Below, one piece after another: positions 13,227 to 24,388 of a stretch of DNA of 64,000 bases. Location: contig JAIUPT010000033.1 in assembly GCA_022315425.1 (NCBI GenBank), positions 62,001 through 126,000 of the forward strand, written 5' to 3'. Made by a program: the position numbers and the translations under genes. How positions within the stretch are numbered: position 1 is the first letter of the stretch; the number at the start of each line of letters is the position of its first letter. Source of the stretch: Pseudevernia furfuracea (lineage: Eukaryota > Ascomycota > Lecanoromycetes > Lecanorales > Parmeliaceae). A model generated the notes under the pieces. That model was not told the origin of the DNA, made no database searches, and worked only from the letters and a program-made list of their open reading frames with translations.

Positions 13227-15147
13227 ATGGAGTCATCAGGGGCGCTGCGACGAAGGGATACGACCAAAGGCACTCCGCTGCGAATACTCTCTCTGGGTGA
13301 GTGACGCTGCACACCCCGGTCCACCAATCCTTGTCCTTGCCATAAGCTGACCTGGCTCGGCGCAGATGGCGGAGGCGTGCGCGGCTACTCCATGCTCATT
13401 CTTCTGCACGACTTCATGCACAAGACCTACGCAGAGTGCAATAACGGCGAACCGCCAGAAGCGGACAAAGTACCCAAGCCATGCGACTACTTCGATCTCA
13501 TTGCGGGCACCGGGACGGGGGGACTGATCGCTATCATGCTGGGACGGCTACGAATGAATACGAAGGACTGCATGAGAGTGTATGTGCAGATGACGAGGAA
13601 AGTCTTCGAGACGGACAAGACGATTGCCGGGATACCATACAGATCTACACTTTTCAAGGCCTCGATGCTCGAGGACGCAATAAGAGCTTGCGTACGGACT
13701 TTCGAGCACGAAAGGGACGAGAACTTGGAAGATGCGTATGGGGATATGCCAAACAGTCCCGAGAGCTTCTCGAGGCCGACGAGCATGATGAGTGATAAGA
13801 ATGGCATGCCACGATCGTCTACAAGCTCGAGCACGAGAAACCGATACAGTCATGTTTCGGCAGACAATTGGACGGCAATGGGAGACCCCAATGCATCGCT
13901 GGAGGACCCTAGGAGGGAGAGGAGGTGCAAAACGTAAGCAGGCGATTGCCTTTTCAACCTGTACATACCGCTGATCGCGACGCAGAGCCGTAACAGCGGT
14001 CTTAAAAGGGCACAGTGAGAAGAGTGCTACGACGGTTCTGTTACGATCATATCCATCCAGAACACAGCCAGCCATTGAGTCTGAATGTTCTATCTGGCAG
14101 GCTGGACGGGCAACTTGCGCTACAAAGCTCGCTTTTAAAGAAATACGAATCGGTACCTCGACATTCTTAGACGAAGGCTACGGACTTGTCAATTCTGACA
14201 AAACGCCCACTTACAACCCAGCTCCACAGATCCTAGACGAAGCCTTGATCAATGAATGGCCCGGTCAGACCATTGGCCTCTTCCTGAGCATTGGCACCGG
14301 GAAGAGACCCGGAGGAACACAGAATATGCAGTCAGAATGGTGGGAGGGTTTCGCGGGTGGTCTGGGATCTTTCGCCGAAGCAAAGAGGAAGCTGATCGCG
14401 AAGATTGAGGGCTGCGAGAAGACACACAAAGAAATGACGTCCATCCATTTACCAAAGAGAGGTGTGGACCCCCAGCATTACCTCAGGTTGAACGTTGAAG
14501 TAGGAGTTGGCGAATTTGGCATGAATGAGTGGAATCGATTGGCAGACATCAGCAACAGCACGCAGTCATATCTGAACACACCCACCGTCAGAGTGATGCT
14601 CAATGAAGGAGCGCATGAGATGGCTAAAGTTGAAGCTATGCGACGGCATGCTGCTAGCAGAATCCAACGAGCAAACGAAAGCTTCGATAAACACGCCCCT
14701 GCTTACATTCCTCCTTCGGAGCCTTCAGCGATTGAGCTTCCCAGTGGTGAAGACCCGCCGCTCATGCCCAGACCTCTTAGCAAGCCTGGGCCGATGTATC
14801 CCGGAGGACGACCGCATTCATATCAGCAAGTGTCTAGCCCGGATGACAAATTCGCTATCACGTCTTCGGACGAGTTTCCACAACCAGCGGAGGAAGCACA
14901 GCAGAGTATTTCCGAGGAGAGGCCTTATCGAGGCAGCACGGAGTATCAACGACCGGACTCTGGTTATGAGGCACCACCACTCCCACCTAAAACCCCATTA
15001 CCTTATCGGGATGCCCATGCAGCGCGACGGCATATCTCCAATCCCAGAGGTAATGGCAATGTGCCTCCAGCGCTGCCATATCCTGACACGGATGGTCCGC
15101 CGCCTGTTGTCAATATGGCGAGGAAGCCGGAGCGTGTGCCTCGGTGA
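13227..15147 (+). CDS. Patatin-like phospholipase family protein, nucleophile serine replaced
   Basis: Three exons, 13227-13296, 13366-13933 and 13986-15147, give 599 residues. The start codon at 13227 opens a short first exon leading into the oxyanion-hole motif DGGGVRGYS, formed across the first splice junction. The usual lipase nucleophile motif GxSxG is here IAGTGTGGLIAIMLGRL (about 13501-13550), so the serine is a glycine. The aspartate region reads FLDEGYGLVNS and then NPAPQILDEA, followed by ISLGTG-like SIGTGKRPGG. Between the two motifs is a low-complexity serine-rich insert (about 13730-13900). The C-terminal 160 residues are proline-rich and probably disordered. Active relatives hydrolyse acyl chains of phospholipids, and patatin domains also act as effector modules in fungal NLR-type proteins. 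Without the serine this copy may be inactive as a lipase; I believe some fungal relatives share the glycine. Confidence 0.8.
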
Positions 15148-16320
15148 GATGTTGTGGAGTCACAGCTAGGATGCTTGAATTTACGACTTGGTTGCATGGG
15201 CATGGAGTTAGTTATTCAACAGGATGATGGACTGAATGATATCTGTGCATATGGGAGGCTCGGAGTCGGATGATGAGGATTTAGGGCTCAGAGGCTGGTC
15301 TCTTGTCTCTCTTGTAGTTTCACGACCAACGGTGGCTTTAGGACCTGGACAATGGGATAGGGTGGGGAAGTAGGGAACACAGCCCTGATACCGTAGATGC
15401 TTTCGTACTTCAGGCCCAGGACTTTGATACTCTAGAGTCGAGTAAGGTGGATAAGTCTAATTATAGAAGCACCAAAGAGTGGAAGACGACGCAAATGTTC
15501 GGCTCAGTCCTTGATCGACATGGTGGCGTAAGGTGTTGATTGGTTGCCCAGGCGAGGAAACAATCTGAGACTAGGGGCAGATGTCGATTGTCGAACAATG
15601 TGGATGAGGATCAGGCGGACTAATAATAATAATAAGGTCGCCTCGTAGTGATTGAAATCTACGAGTAGACAAACAAACTGATCATACTACCACGACGCAA
15701 TAATTAGGACTACATACCCATTCACTGCTGCTTTTTCTCGACATTTCCTCTTCTTGGATCCTGACATACATATTCACATATTTACAACAGGATCACAGTG
15801 GAAAGAAGCCTACGGTAGCTACTTTACCTACCTACAAACCCCGAGAATCCCTCCGCCCCTAGCTTCACTGTCCATCAGGCCTGCTTTTGGCTCCAGGCGA
15901 ACCAAGGTCACCAGCTTCAGCTCCAGTCTTGACTCTTACCACACTCCCACCCACCATTCTCCACCATAAAACATCTCACACCTTCTTCCAGTTCTCCTCC
16001 AGAAAAGCCTCCGCCCAGAATCGACACGCGGCTTGAGCCTTGGCATCCTGCGCCTTCGAGACCCTCCCAGCCTGTGGAGCTGCCAATCCTCTTCACAAAA
16101 CGATTAAGAGAGACAAGGCGAAGAGAAATACAGAGGAATACCTGATGCTTCTACGATAACAACCTGCACCCTTGATACCTTATCTCCTTCCTCTCCTCCT
16201 ACATTCCTCGCAATTCACCCAACGCGCGGCACATGTCGAGGATAGACATCTCCAGTAGATGACCTGCGATAAAAGAACTAGTGATCGAAGCGTTGACCGC
16301 TTTGCAACACTCTACCCATA
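15148..16320. other. Intergenic / long 5' leader region
   Basis: About 1.2 kb. The last 600 bases before 16321 are pyrimidine-rich and CAC/TCC-rich, consistent with promoter and 5' leader of the NIPA gene. A short AATAAT run lies at 15622-15633. No gene is supported. Confidence 0.5.
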
Positions 16321-18566
16321 ATGGATCAAACTGGAATAATACTGGCGCGTGCCAATGAGATCTACGCCAGAGCCAATAGCACAACAACCGGCTCCACTAC
16401 AACCAAGGAACGTCCGCCAGTATACAAGGCGATAGGAATATCCTTGGCAATATCATCAGGCGTCTTCATTGGTACATCATTTGTCTTGAAAAAGACGGGG
16501 CTGCTCAAGGCAAACGTCAAATACAATGAAGAGGCGGGTGAAGGATATGGATACCTTAAAAACGCATACTGGTGGACAGGCATGACCTTGATGATCATTG
16601 GCGAAATCTGTAATTTCGTCGCCTACGCTTTCGTCGATGCCATCCTCGTTACGCCTCTCGGCGCTCTATCTGTTGTGATTACGACTATACTATCCGCAAT
16701 CTTCCTCAAGGAACGATTGAGCTTCGTTGGAAAAGTGGGATGTTTCATGTGCATCATTGGATCAGTGGTCATCGTAATGAATGCGCCTGCACAGTCTTCA
16801 GCTGGCACGATACAAGAGATGAAGCATTTTGTGTTGGCGCCTGGCTTCTTGTCATACGCTGGAGTTGTCATTGTTGCGTGTATGTTCATTGCATTATGGG
16901 TGGGGCCACGATACGGGAAGAAGAGCATGTTGGTGTACTTGAGCATTTGCAGCTTGATCGGTGGCTTGAGTGTGGTAGCAACCCAAGGGCTGGGTGCTGC
17001 GATTGTCACTCAAGCAGGTGGAACTCCGCAGTTCAATCAGTGGTTTTTATATCTTTTGCTCGTTTTTGTGGTTACGACTTTGGTCACGGAGATTATCTTC
17101 CTAAATGCAAGTCAATCTGCCCTAGGGCTACTGCCAATGACGAGCTTCGCTGACAAGGTCAACAGAAAGCCTTGAATCTTTTCAACGCTGCCCTCGTCAC
17201 TCCTACCTACTATGTATTCTTCACCAGCTCGACCATTGTCACATCGGCCATCCTCTTCCAAGGTTTCAAGGGCACCCCAACCTCCATAATCACGGTAGTG
17301 CTGGGGTTCTTGCAAATCTGCTCTGGCGTGGTACTGCTGCAACTGTCCAAGTCAGCAAAAGACGTACCGGATGCGGCAGTGTTCAAGGGCGATCTGGACC
17401 AGGTACGGACCGTGGCCGAACAAGAAGAGCCGGAATCGGAGCCAAAAGCGGATGCCATACGTGGTGCCGCGGCAATTATTCGCAGATTATCACAGTCGAG
17501 GAAAAAGAACGAGGTAGCGGAGGCGAAGAGGGTACACGAAGATAGGTTGAAAGACCAAATGGAGCCTATCGCTGAAGACGAACAAGTCGAATGGGATGGG
17601 TTGAGAAGGAGAAAGACCGTTCTCAGCGGAACACAAGGAAGCTTGCAGAGACGGAAGACAGTGCACCCACCGCTAGGAATGGCACGATTCCCAGACGAGG
17701 AAGAAGACCACGAGTCACGACCACCGTCCAGCGACGTCATAGGAAGTGGAGGCGGAGCTTTTAACGGAGGATTCATGGATAGCTTCCGAAGAGGTGCTTC
17801 GGGTAGATTCAAATCAAGGAAGAGCAAAAGCTTGAGCAGAGGGACTCCTGGATTGACAGAGCTGCCGATGCCCCCAGATGCCTCTGGGCAACCTGCTACA
17901 GCCCGGGCCCCTGGTGCTATGGAAATGGAGCATGTCTACGGTCTCCCGGCCAATCTTCGCGGCGTCGACGATGCTGGAGATGTCGACACGGAATACCATG
18001 GCACACATGGCAAGCATATCCTTCTGGCGGAAGAGATTAGACCCGTTACTTCAAGAGGAAGCAGTCTTGCACCGACGCCCCCACCGCATGCGAAACGGCA
18101 ATTCTCGTTCTCAAACGTCTTCAATCGGCACAAGCACGACGCTCCAACTTCTTCTGACATCACTCATGAACACCATCGTCCACTCTCACGCCTCGGTCTG
18201 GGATCCCGCCAAAGCAGCAAAGAACACAGTACACCCGGCCTCAAAACCGCCACCGAAGAAGAACGCCTCGGCCTCGTTAAAGGCGACTCTACAAACATGC
18301 TCACCCTACCGGACTACACCGAAAATTCTGACGAGGAGGACTGGCAGCTCGAAGGCAAGCCGGGCGCCAGCCATACAACCGGTCACGTGCCGCTTATAAG
18401 GGAAGAGGAGAAGGAAAGCGACGATGATGGGAGACCAGTTGTGCCGGATAAGAATACGCCCCGGTTAGTGCAGAGCGAGGAAGGGAGGTATAAGGAATGG
18501 GAGGGTTTTGAGGATGGTAGTGGTGGTGGCGGGAGTAAGGGGAGTGGTCGGCCGGCTTTTATATGA
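16321..18566 (+). CDS. NIPA-type magnesium transporter (DUF803)
   Basis: Two exons, 16321-17106 and 17166-18566, give 728 residues. The first 365 residues carry nine or so membrane helices with the family landmarks GISLAISSGVFIGTSFVLKK, GEICNFVAYAFVDAILVTPL, GALSVVITTILSAIFLKE and, across the splice, FLNKALNLFNAALVTPTYYV. NIPA proteins move Mg2+ (and possibly other divalent ions) across plasma or endosomal membranes. The remaining 360 residues are a hydrophilic, arginine- and serine-rich cytosolic tail ending in acidic and glycine-rich sequence; such long tails occur in filamentous fungi. The intron 17107-17165 begins with GCAAGT rather than GT and has a CTGAC branch site at 17150-17154; only this donor keeps LN joined to KALNLF. 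Confidence in the family is high; ion specificity is inferred. Confidence 0.88.
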
Positions 18567-20644
18567 AATGGGATATGATAGGCAGGAGCAGACAGAAGAA
18601 AGAAGTTTTTTTTGGGTATTGATTGGCGGTCTAGCGTACATAGAAGCCGTCATCAGAGACAGGATGGATACACGAGAACCAATGCATTGCGATGGACTCT
18701 ATCACCTTTGTTGCAGCTAGTTGACGAAATTCCTTTCCTTCTATCTTTCACCACCGCCGTCTCACTCGGTACTCGTATCACGAAAACCGTCCATGGCAAG
18801 CAACCCCAAAGGCTCAAGCACTGCTCTTGAGCGCAGCACAGCACCGTACAGTCCATCCAAGGATTGCAGGCGTCTATATAGATAGTCTGATTCCGCATCA
18901 AGCGGCTTCAGAAACACCAACCAACGTCGACATCTCTTTACCATGTATCAATTCACCCCTCTTCTCTGATATGTATAAAAAGGTAGAGTACTAGCTAGTT
19001 TATTATAGATAGGTAAGGTAGCTGACGGGAGATATATCATCCTCTCTTATCGCTACTCTATTCTATCTTATTCTATCCTATCCTATCCTATCCTATCCTA
19101 TCCTATCCTATTCTATCCTATCCTATCCTATTCCTATCTTACCTTACTTCAAGCAAATCCTTCCCCTCAGCACAGCAAATTCCAGCATCCATTATTCACG
19201 ACACCCAAAAAAAACAAAAAAAAACAGAAAAAAAAGAGGTAAAGCGGTTATTCAGCACCACTATTATCACCGTAGACGCGTACTCTACTAGCATCAACAA
19301 CCACAGGCACAAGCCCCCCCCCCCCACTTTTTTTCTAAATAAGATGATAGAAAGAAGGAATCAATATCAAGTAGTACCTACCGGTTAACAGAGGCGATTG
19401 GGCGCGAGGCCCTTCCGCATTCGACGTCATTTCAATCGAACTCCCCAGGCTTCTCAACCCCCCCGTTCCAGCCTGCGTCGTAGGCTTGTACATAGCACGA
19501 CATGTACTCTAGATTCAAGACCTCCCGTCACGTGTAGAGTAAGCTCACCGTGCTCCCCGCATGCTTTACTCTACGGGCGTTTTTGAAACGGTGCTTCCAA
19601 GCTATGTAGCTGTGTAAGTAGAGTAGGACCGCAATCGCCAATAATGGAGTATTCGAAACGGCTGCATGGCCAGCTACGGACGGCGCACCGGAGGAGGGGA
19701 TAAGGTACTTAAGGTAGGGAGACGTTGCCTTCTTAGCCGAGACGCTTGCCTGCTTTGAAGAACCGGTAGCAAAAAGGCCAACCGTGATAGAGTACGTGAC
19801 TGGTCTTTGCGAGGGGGAACACCGTTTCGCAGGGATACTCGTCAACGCAGGGTGGGTGAGCTGATATCCATGGCGAGGCTGATTGATGGTGGGGCTGCGC
19901 GCGCAACCCCCCGAGGCTGATGCTGTGGGAGGTGCATATTTATTACGGGTACGACCAAACGATCCGGTGTCGTTCATAAGCACAGCCACCCCCCCTCCCC
20001 CCCCCCGGACGAATGTAGGGAGGACTTAGAGGGTCAACAATAACTGTTCATTATCTGACTCGACATAATAGCAGTACGTAAGCCACTATTCTCTTTATCT
20101 CAATCCTAAGTGTAAAGTAATAGTACACCAAGTATCTTAAGTCGGAAGGAGCGATTCGTACAAGGTCATTGACTAGCTACATAGAGTATACTCTAGAGTC
20201 GGAAGTGTAAGCTTCTCGGCCAAGGCCTTCGCAATCGTATTCGTATACTCTACATGATACACTTCGGCTGCGCTACGCCCTCGCTTTTGCCCTTATATCA
20301 GGTCCTATAACATCAGTCCCTTTCAGGGGCTGACAGTGATGCTAACAGATATGATCGTATCGAGCTGGCCGAATCGTTGAGGTCCCTGGTAAGGACCCTA
20401 CGCCTTGAAGTAGTATTCTGAAAACTTGGCTTCCAGCGTCGCATCTTCCTTTGGATATTCACAGCCCGTCGACTTACAATTACGTGGCTTCACTTCTTCA
20501 TTTGCGCTCTCAACTGTTCTCCCTTGGATTAATCACACTGTGTCATTGCCTACAGCTACATTCCACCACAAGAGCGAGAAATAATCCTCTTCTTTCTCTC
20601 CCTTTCACAAAAGTTGTATCTTTCACCCTAAAATCCCACCAACC
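18567..20644. other. Intergenic with simple repeats
   Basis: About 2.1 kb without a supported gene. It contains a pentanucleotide microsatellite, several homopolymer C and A tracts (19202-19235, 19314-19325, 19988-20008), and repeated TAGAGTA/ACTCTA motifs (about 19500-20250). The 150 bases before 20645 are pyrimidine-rich, probably the monooxygenase promoter. Confidence 0.5.
19056..19137. repeat. TATCC pentanucleotide microsatellite
   Basis: About 14 consecutive units of TATCC, some changed to TATTC, run across this stretch. It is a simple tandem repeat and likely length-polymorphic between strains. Confidence 0.9.
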
Positions 20645-22303
20645 ATGTCCTCCGAAACGCAAGTTCCCGTCCTAATCATAGGAGGCGGCATCGTAGGCCT
20701 CTCGGCCTCTCTCTTCCTCTCCCACTACGGCGTACATTCCCTGGTCATCGAGCGCCACTCAGGGACCTCAATCCACCCCCGCGCGCGGAGCGTCAACGCA
20801 CGAACCATGGAGCTCTATCATGGTCTCGGAATCGAAGACCGCGTTCGCGAAGCCGGTGCTTCAATGTCAGCCAGCATGGGTATCCTCTCTGGATATTCAC
20901 TCAAGGAAGTAATTGAAGCGAGACCGCGCAGAGAAGGTCCTAGGAAGTTTCCTCTTGCTGGTATACTTGAGTCAATAAGTCCAGTAAGTGGCACGTTTGT
21001 CACCCAGGATATGATCGAACCAGTCCTAGTAGATGTTGCGAGGGAACGCGGGGGGGATGTGAGGTTTTATACGCATTGTGTCGGCGTTGAACAAGATGGT
21101 GATAGTGTCACGGCCACCTTGAAGGATCGGGAGAGCGGTGTCACCTCGACTGTTCGAGCAGACTATCTCATAGCCGCTGATGGAGCAGGGAGTCCGATCC
21201 GCACTCAACTCGAGGTTCCAACAACCGGCCGAGGCACAATGGGCCATCTCCTCAACATCCTCTTCCACGCCGACCTCAAATCTCTTGTCGACAGACGCGA
21301 ATTCTCTATCTGTATGGTTGAACGCCCCGAAGTATGCGGCATATTCACATCAATCAACAACAGCGACCGCTGGGTCTTCCACCTCTCATATGACGTATCG
21401 AAAGGCGAGAAAGCCTCAGACTTCCCGCCCGAGAAATGCAAAGACTTGCTGCGCATCGCGTTAGGTATGCCGGAAATCGAGATCGATATTAAGAGTGTCC
21501 TTCCTTGGGAACCAACCGTACGAATCGCAGAGCTTTTGCAACATGAGCGTATCTTCCTCGCCGGTGACGCAGCGCACCAGATGCCACCATGGGGAGGACA
21601 GGGCGCGAATTCCGGTATTGCAGACGTTCACAACCTTGCCTGGAAACTCGCTGCGGTACTGAAAGGACATGCGAGCAAGGCGTTGCTGGAGACGTATGAT
21701 GTGGAGCGAGTTCCTGTGGGACGGGCGGCTGCTGAGGCGTCAGCGAGTGGGGCTGATGAGAGGGGGATCATATCGACGAAGAAAACTCCGACGGTTGTGA
21801 TGGGGTGGTTGAGGAGGATACCTTTACTATCGGGGCATGGGTATTGTTATACGAGTAAAGCGATTTGCGTGGAAGATAACTCTCCACTTGGAGGATTGAC
21901 CTGGAGGCCATGGACTGTGCCGAGCCTATTCCTGTCATTGGATGGAAGACCCGGAAGTAGGGCACCGCATTTATGGGTTGCGCATCAGGGGAAACGTATC
22001 TCAACTCTCGATTTATTCGGGAAGAGCTTTGTATTACTGGGTGGAGCAGAGGGCGCATCATGGTTGGAGGCCGCGAAGAAAGCATCTTCCGCCCTGGGTA
22101 TCGATGTTGCCGCATACTGTGCAGGACCAGAAGGCGATCTGGTTAACTCAAAGGGCGAGTTCGAAGCTGCCGCGGGCATCTCCCCCCAAGGCGCTATACT
22201 CGTACGTCCGGATGGTTTTGTGGCATGGCGCCAGAGGAAACAACCTTTCGATCATCAGGCCAAGCTCGAGCACGCTATGAGGCAGGCGTTGTGTCTACAA
22301 TGA
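20645..22303 (+). CDS. FAD-dependent aromatic monooxygenase (phenol hydroxylase-like, FAD_binding_3)
   Basis: Single exon, 552 residues. Seen: the N-terminal dinucleotide-binding motif VLIIGGGIVGLSASLFLS, an arginine-rich substrate-side segment HPRARSVNARTMEL, the DG motif DYLIAADGAGSPIR at about residue 178, and the FAD ribityl-binding motif RIFLAGDAAHQMPPWGGQGA at about 303, followed by DVHNLAWKLAAVL. These order and spacings match class A flavoprotein hydroxylases that use NAD(P)H and O2 to hydroxylate phenols or polyketide-type substrates. The C-terminal thioredoxin-like part is present but divergent. No biosynthetic partner gene lies close by, so substrate cannot be told; a catabolic or secondary-metabolite role are both possible. 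The lack of introns is common in this family. Confidence 0.85.
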   Translation: MSSETQVPVLIIGGGIVGLSASLFLSHYGVHSLVIERHSGTSIHPRARSVNARTMELYHGLGIEDRVREAGASMSASMGILSGYSLKEVIEARPRREGPRKFPLAGILESISPVSGTFVTQDMIEPVLVDVARERGGDVRFYTHCVGVEQDGDSVTATLKDRESGVTSTVRADYLIAADGAGSPIRTQLEVPTTGRGTMGHLLNILFHADLKSLVDRREFSICMVERPEVCGIFTSINNSDRWVFHLSYDVSKGEKASDFPPEKCKDLLRIALGMPEIEIDIKSVLPWEPTVRIAELLQHERIFLAGDAAHQMPPWGGQGANSGIADVHNLAWKLAAVLKGHASKALLETYDVERVPVGRAAAEASASGADERGIISTKKTPTVVMGWLRRIPLLSGHGYCYTSKAICVEDNSPLGGLTWRPWTVPSLFLSLDGRPGSRAPHLWVAHQGKRISTLDLFGKSFVLLGGAEGASWLEAAKKASSALGIDVAAYCAGPEGDLVNSKGEFEAAAGISPQGAILVRPDGFVAWRQRKQPFDHQAKLEHAMRQALCLQ

Positions 22304-23808
22304 TCTGGATATGTTATCAACAAGGCGATGCGTATAATGACACCAAATAACAATGGCATGTAAAGGTAATGTTCCACTTCAAGGTCCAGATCGAGTTCAT
22401 TACGATTTACGAGTAACATTTTCCACTCCTTGTATATAACAGAATTTTCGCTTTATATCGTAACCCATCTATCTCTATCCGCACACAATCTTCACCATTA
22501 TTATCTAATTTTTACTAGAGTATACTTCAATAACCACTGAACGAAATAGCTTCACATTTGATATAATCGATTTTACGCACTTATCTCGTTGACTTGATAA
22601 TATAATTATTCTTATAGTAGTAGAGTATATCTCACACTTATAAGAATAATCTATTATCATCTTTCTTCTCTCTTACTTACTTACTCAATTCTTTTAGTAT
22701 AACTTCTTATATCACTAAACGATCTACGTTTTATATGTATCCACGTCTGTTCTACATGTATATAGCTTCGTTTCAGTCCAGGTCTATGCTTCTACAAGCA
22801 TGGGAAGTTTTCTAGCGCTGGGGTACGAGAACACGCCTGCTCAGGCGTCTGTTGGCTCAGAATCCTGGCGTTGGACGGCCCAATCACATCTACGAGTTCT
22901 GTATAGCCTCATGTTTTGCCCAGTTGATTCATTTGTCACGTGCGAATTAAGGACACTAATTTTATCGTAGACTTCTCAAGTATTAAATATATCACGAACG
23001 AAGTATAGAGTGTCAAGTGGGACTTGAGATAGATATTAACTAGTTATCAAGTAGGTCTCGATCAGATAACAGTCTATTTCTTACACGCAGATAGTTGTCT
23101 ACAAAACGCTTTCGAGCAAATCTTATAGATAGTAGGACTTTCAGGATACCGTGGATATGTGTTGTGTTCCATATTGCCAACACGAGTCCCTTCGCACGGC
23201 CGTCACCTGCGCCAAAACTTGGAAAGCCATCGTTTTCGTTGTCCCCCTGCGATCAGATCGTAACTTCGTTCGAGGTCTCACTAAAATTAGTGATTTGTCG
23301 TTAAACAGATTGCCCGAACGCTCAGTCTGCAGGACGAAAGTGGTCGTGTTCTACCGTTTCGCGATAATCTTTCAAGGAGACCGTCCGTCCGTCAACAAGG
23401 ACCAAAGTGTGATTATAACCCCGTTCTTCCGTGCAGAGTCGTGCCAGGAGAGAGCATTGCAAAAAATTGTGGACCGAGGTTATTATGACGTTAGTGACGT
23501 ACTCTATGCTCCCACCAGATTTTCCCAATTTCATTGACAATTCTTGAAAACAGGGGTCGGGAGGGTCGACGGGTTAAAAAGTGCCAACAAGCTCGAAACC
23601 CCTTAGACGACATGCATTCACGCTCGGAATCCATTTCAGTATGTTCCGCTGCGAGTGGAGGAGAAGCATTTCGAAAACTGTCGGTGGCACATTCATTATT
23701 GACCTCGGGATACTCGAGCAGCTCGCTTGAAGTTGAAACGGCTCATCCTGGGCCTGTAGCAGGTTTTCTTTCTCCTCGGATAAAACGACGCAGGATATCC
23801 TGTGAATT
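22304..23808. other. AT-rich gene-poor stretch
   Basis: After the monooxygenase stop, bases 22400-23100 are visibly AT-rich with many TATA, TTAT and AATA runs. No gene is supported. The composition fits RIP-degraded repeat sequence, which cannot be confirmed without comparing copies. Confidence 0.5.
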
Positions 23809-24232
23809 TCAGCTTGCGAGACCCGACCGTATTGGTTTAAGGCTTTCGAGGGCTCTTCTTACTGGGAGGGGAAGTGTCATCGCACTGAAGTTCACGGCTT
23901 TGCCCTTTTTTTTCCAAGTCTTCGGGAAAAAGCCGAATTCGAATCCACGGTCCGCGTTGCAAGTCTCAAGTGTTTCATCGTCCTTCAGAAATTGGTGAAC
24001 GTTCATACTGAGCCTCCACCGCGAAGTTTGTGAGTTCCTGGAACCTTGTTGCGATTCCTAGAAGATATCTCCGCTGTTGCTCCGGCGTCTGTCGAGTGGG
24101 TTCAAGGTCACGTAACTCTTCGATCCAGATCCAGTCATCTTGGGGAAGCTTCCCCAACGACCATTCAGTCAACAGTCTAGTCTTTTCTATCCCTTTAATT
24201 CTATACAATGTACGCTTCCGTCGTGTACCCAC
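23809..24232 (-). pseudogene. Dynamin-like GTPase remnant (stalk region)
   Basis: Reading the minus strand, one frame (24232 to about 24000) gives RRYLLGIATRFQELTNFAVE followed by AQYERS, a pattern of the fungal dynamin/Mx middle region. The overlapping next frame (24006 to 23809) continues with FLKDDETLETCNADRGF and TWKKKGKAVNF, which aligns in spacing with the usual segment after it. The switch of frame and the lack of a GTPase domain anywhere near indicate a decayed fragment. The call rests on recalled family pattern, not an alignment. Confidence 0.35.
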
Positions 24233-24388
24233 CGTTCATATCGGACAAAGCAAAAATCAAAAGTATTATTATCCGTAATCTTGTAGACTTTTTTTACAGA
24301 CGGAATCCGTCGCCAGCAGCAGACTGATCAAATAGTAGACAGGGAAATATAGAAAAACTCTCAACCAAATCCTGCATGACAGCCTTCG

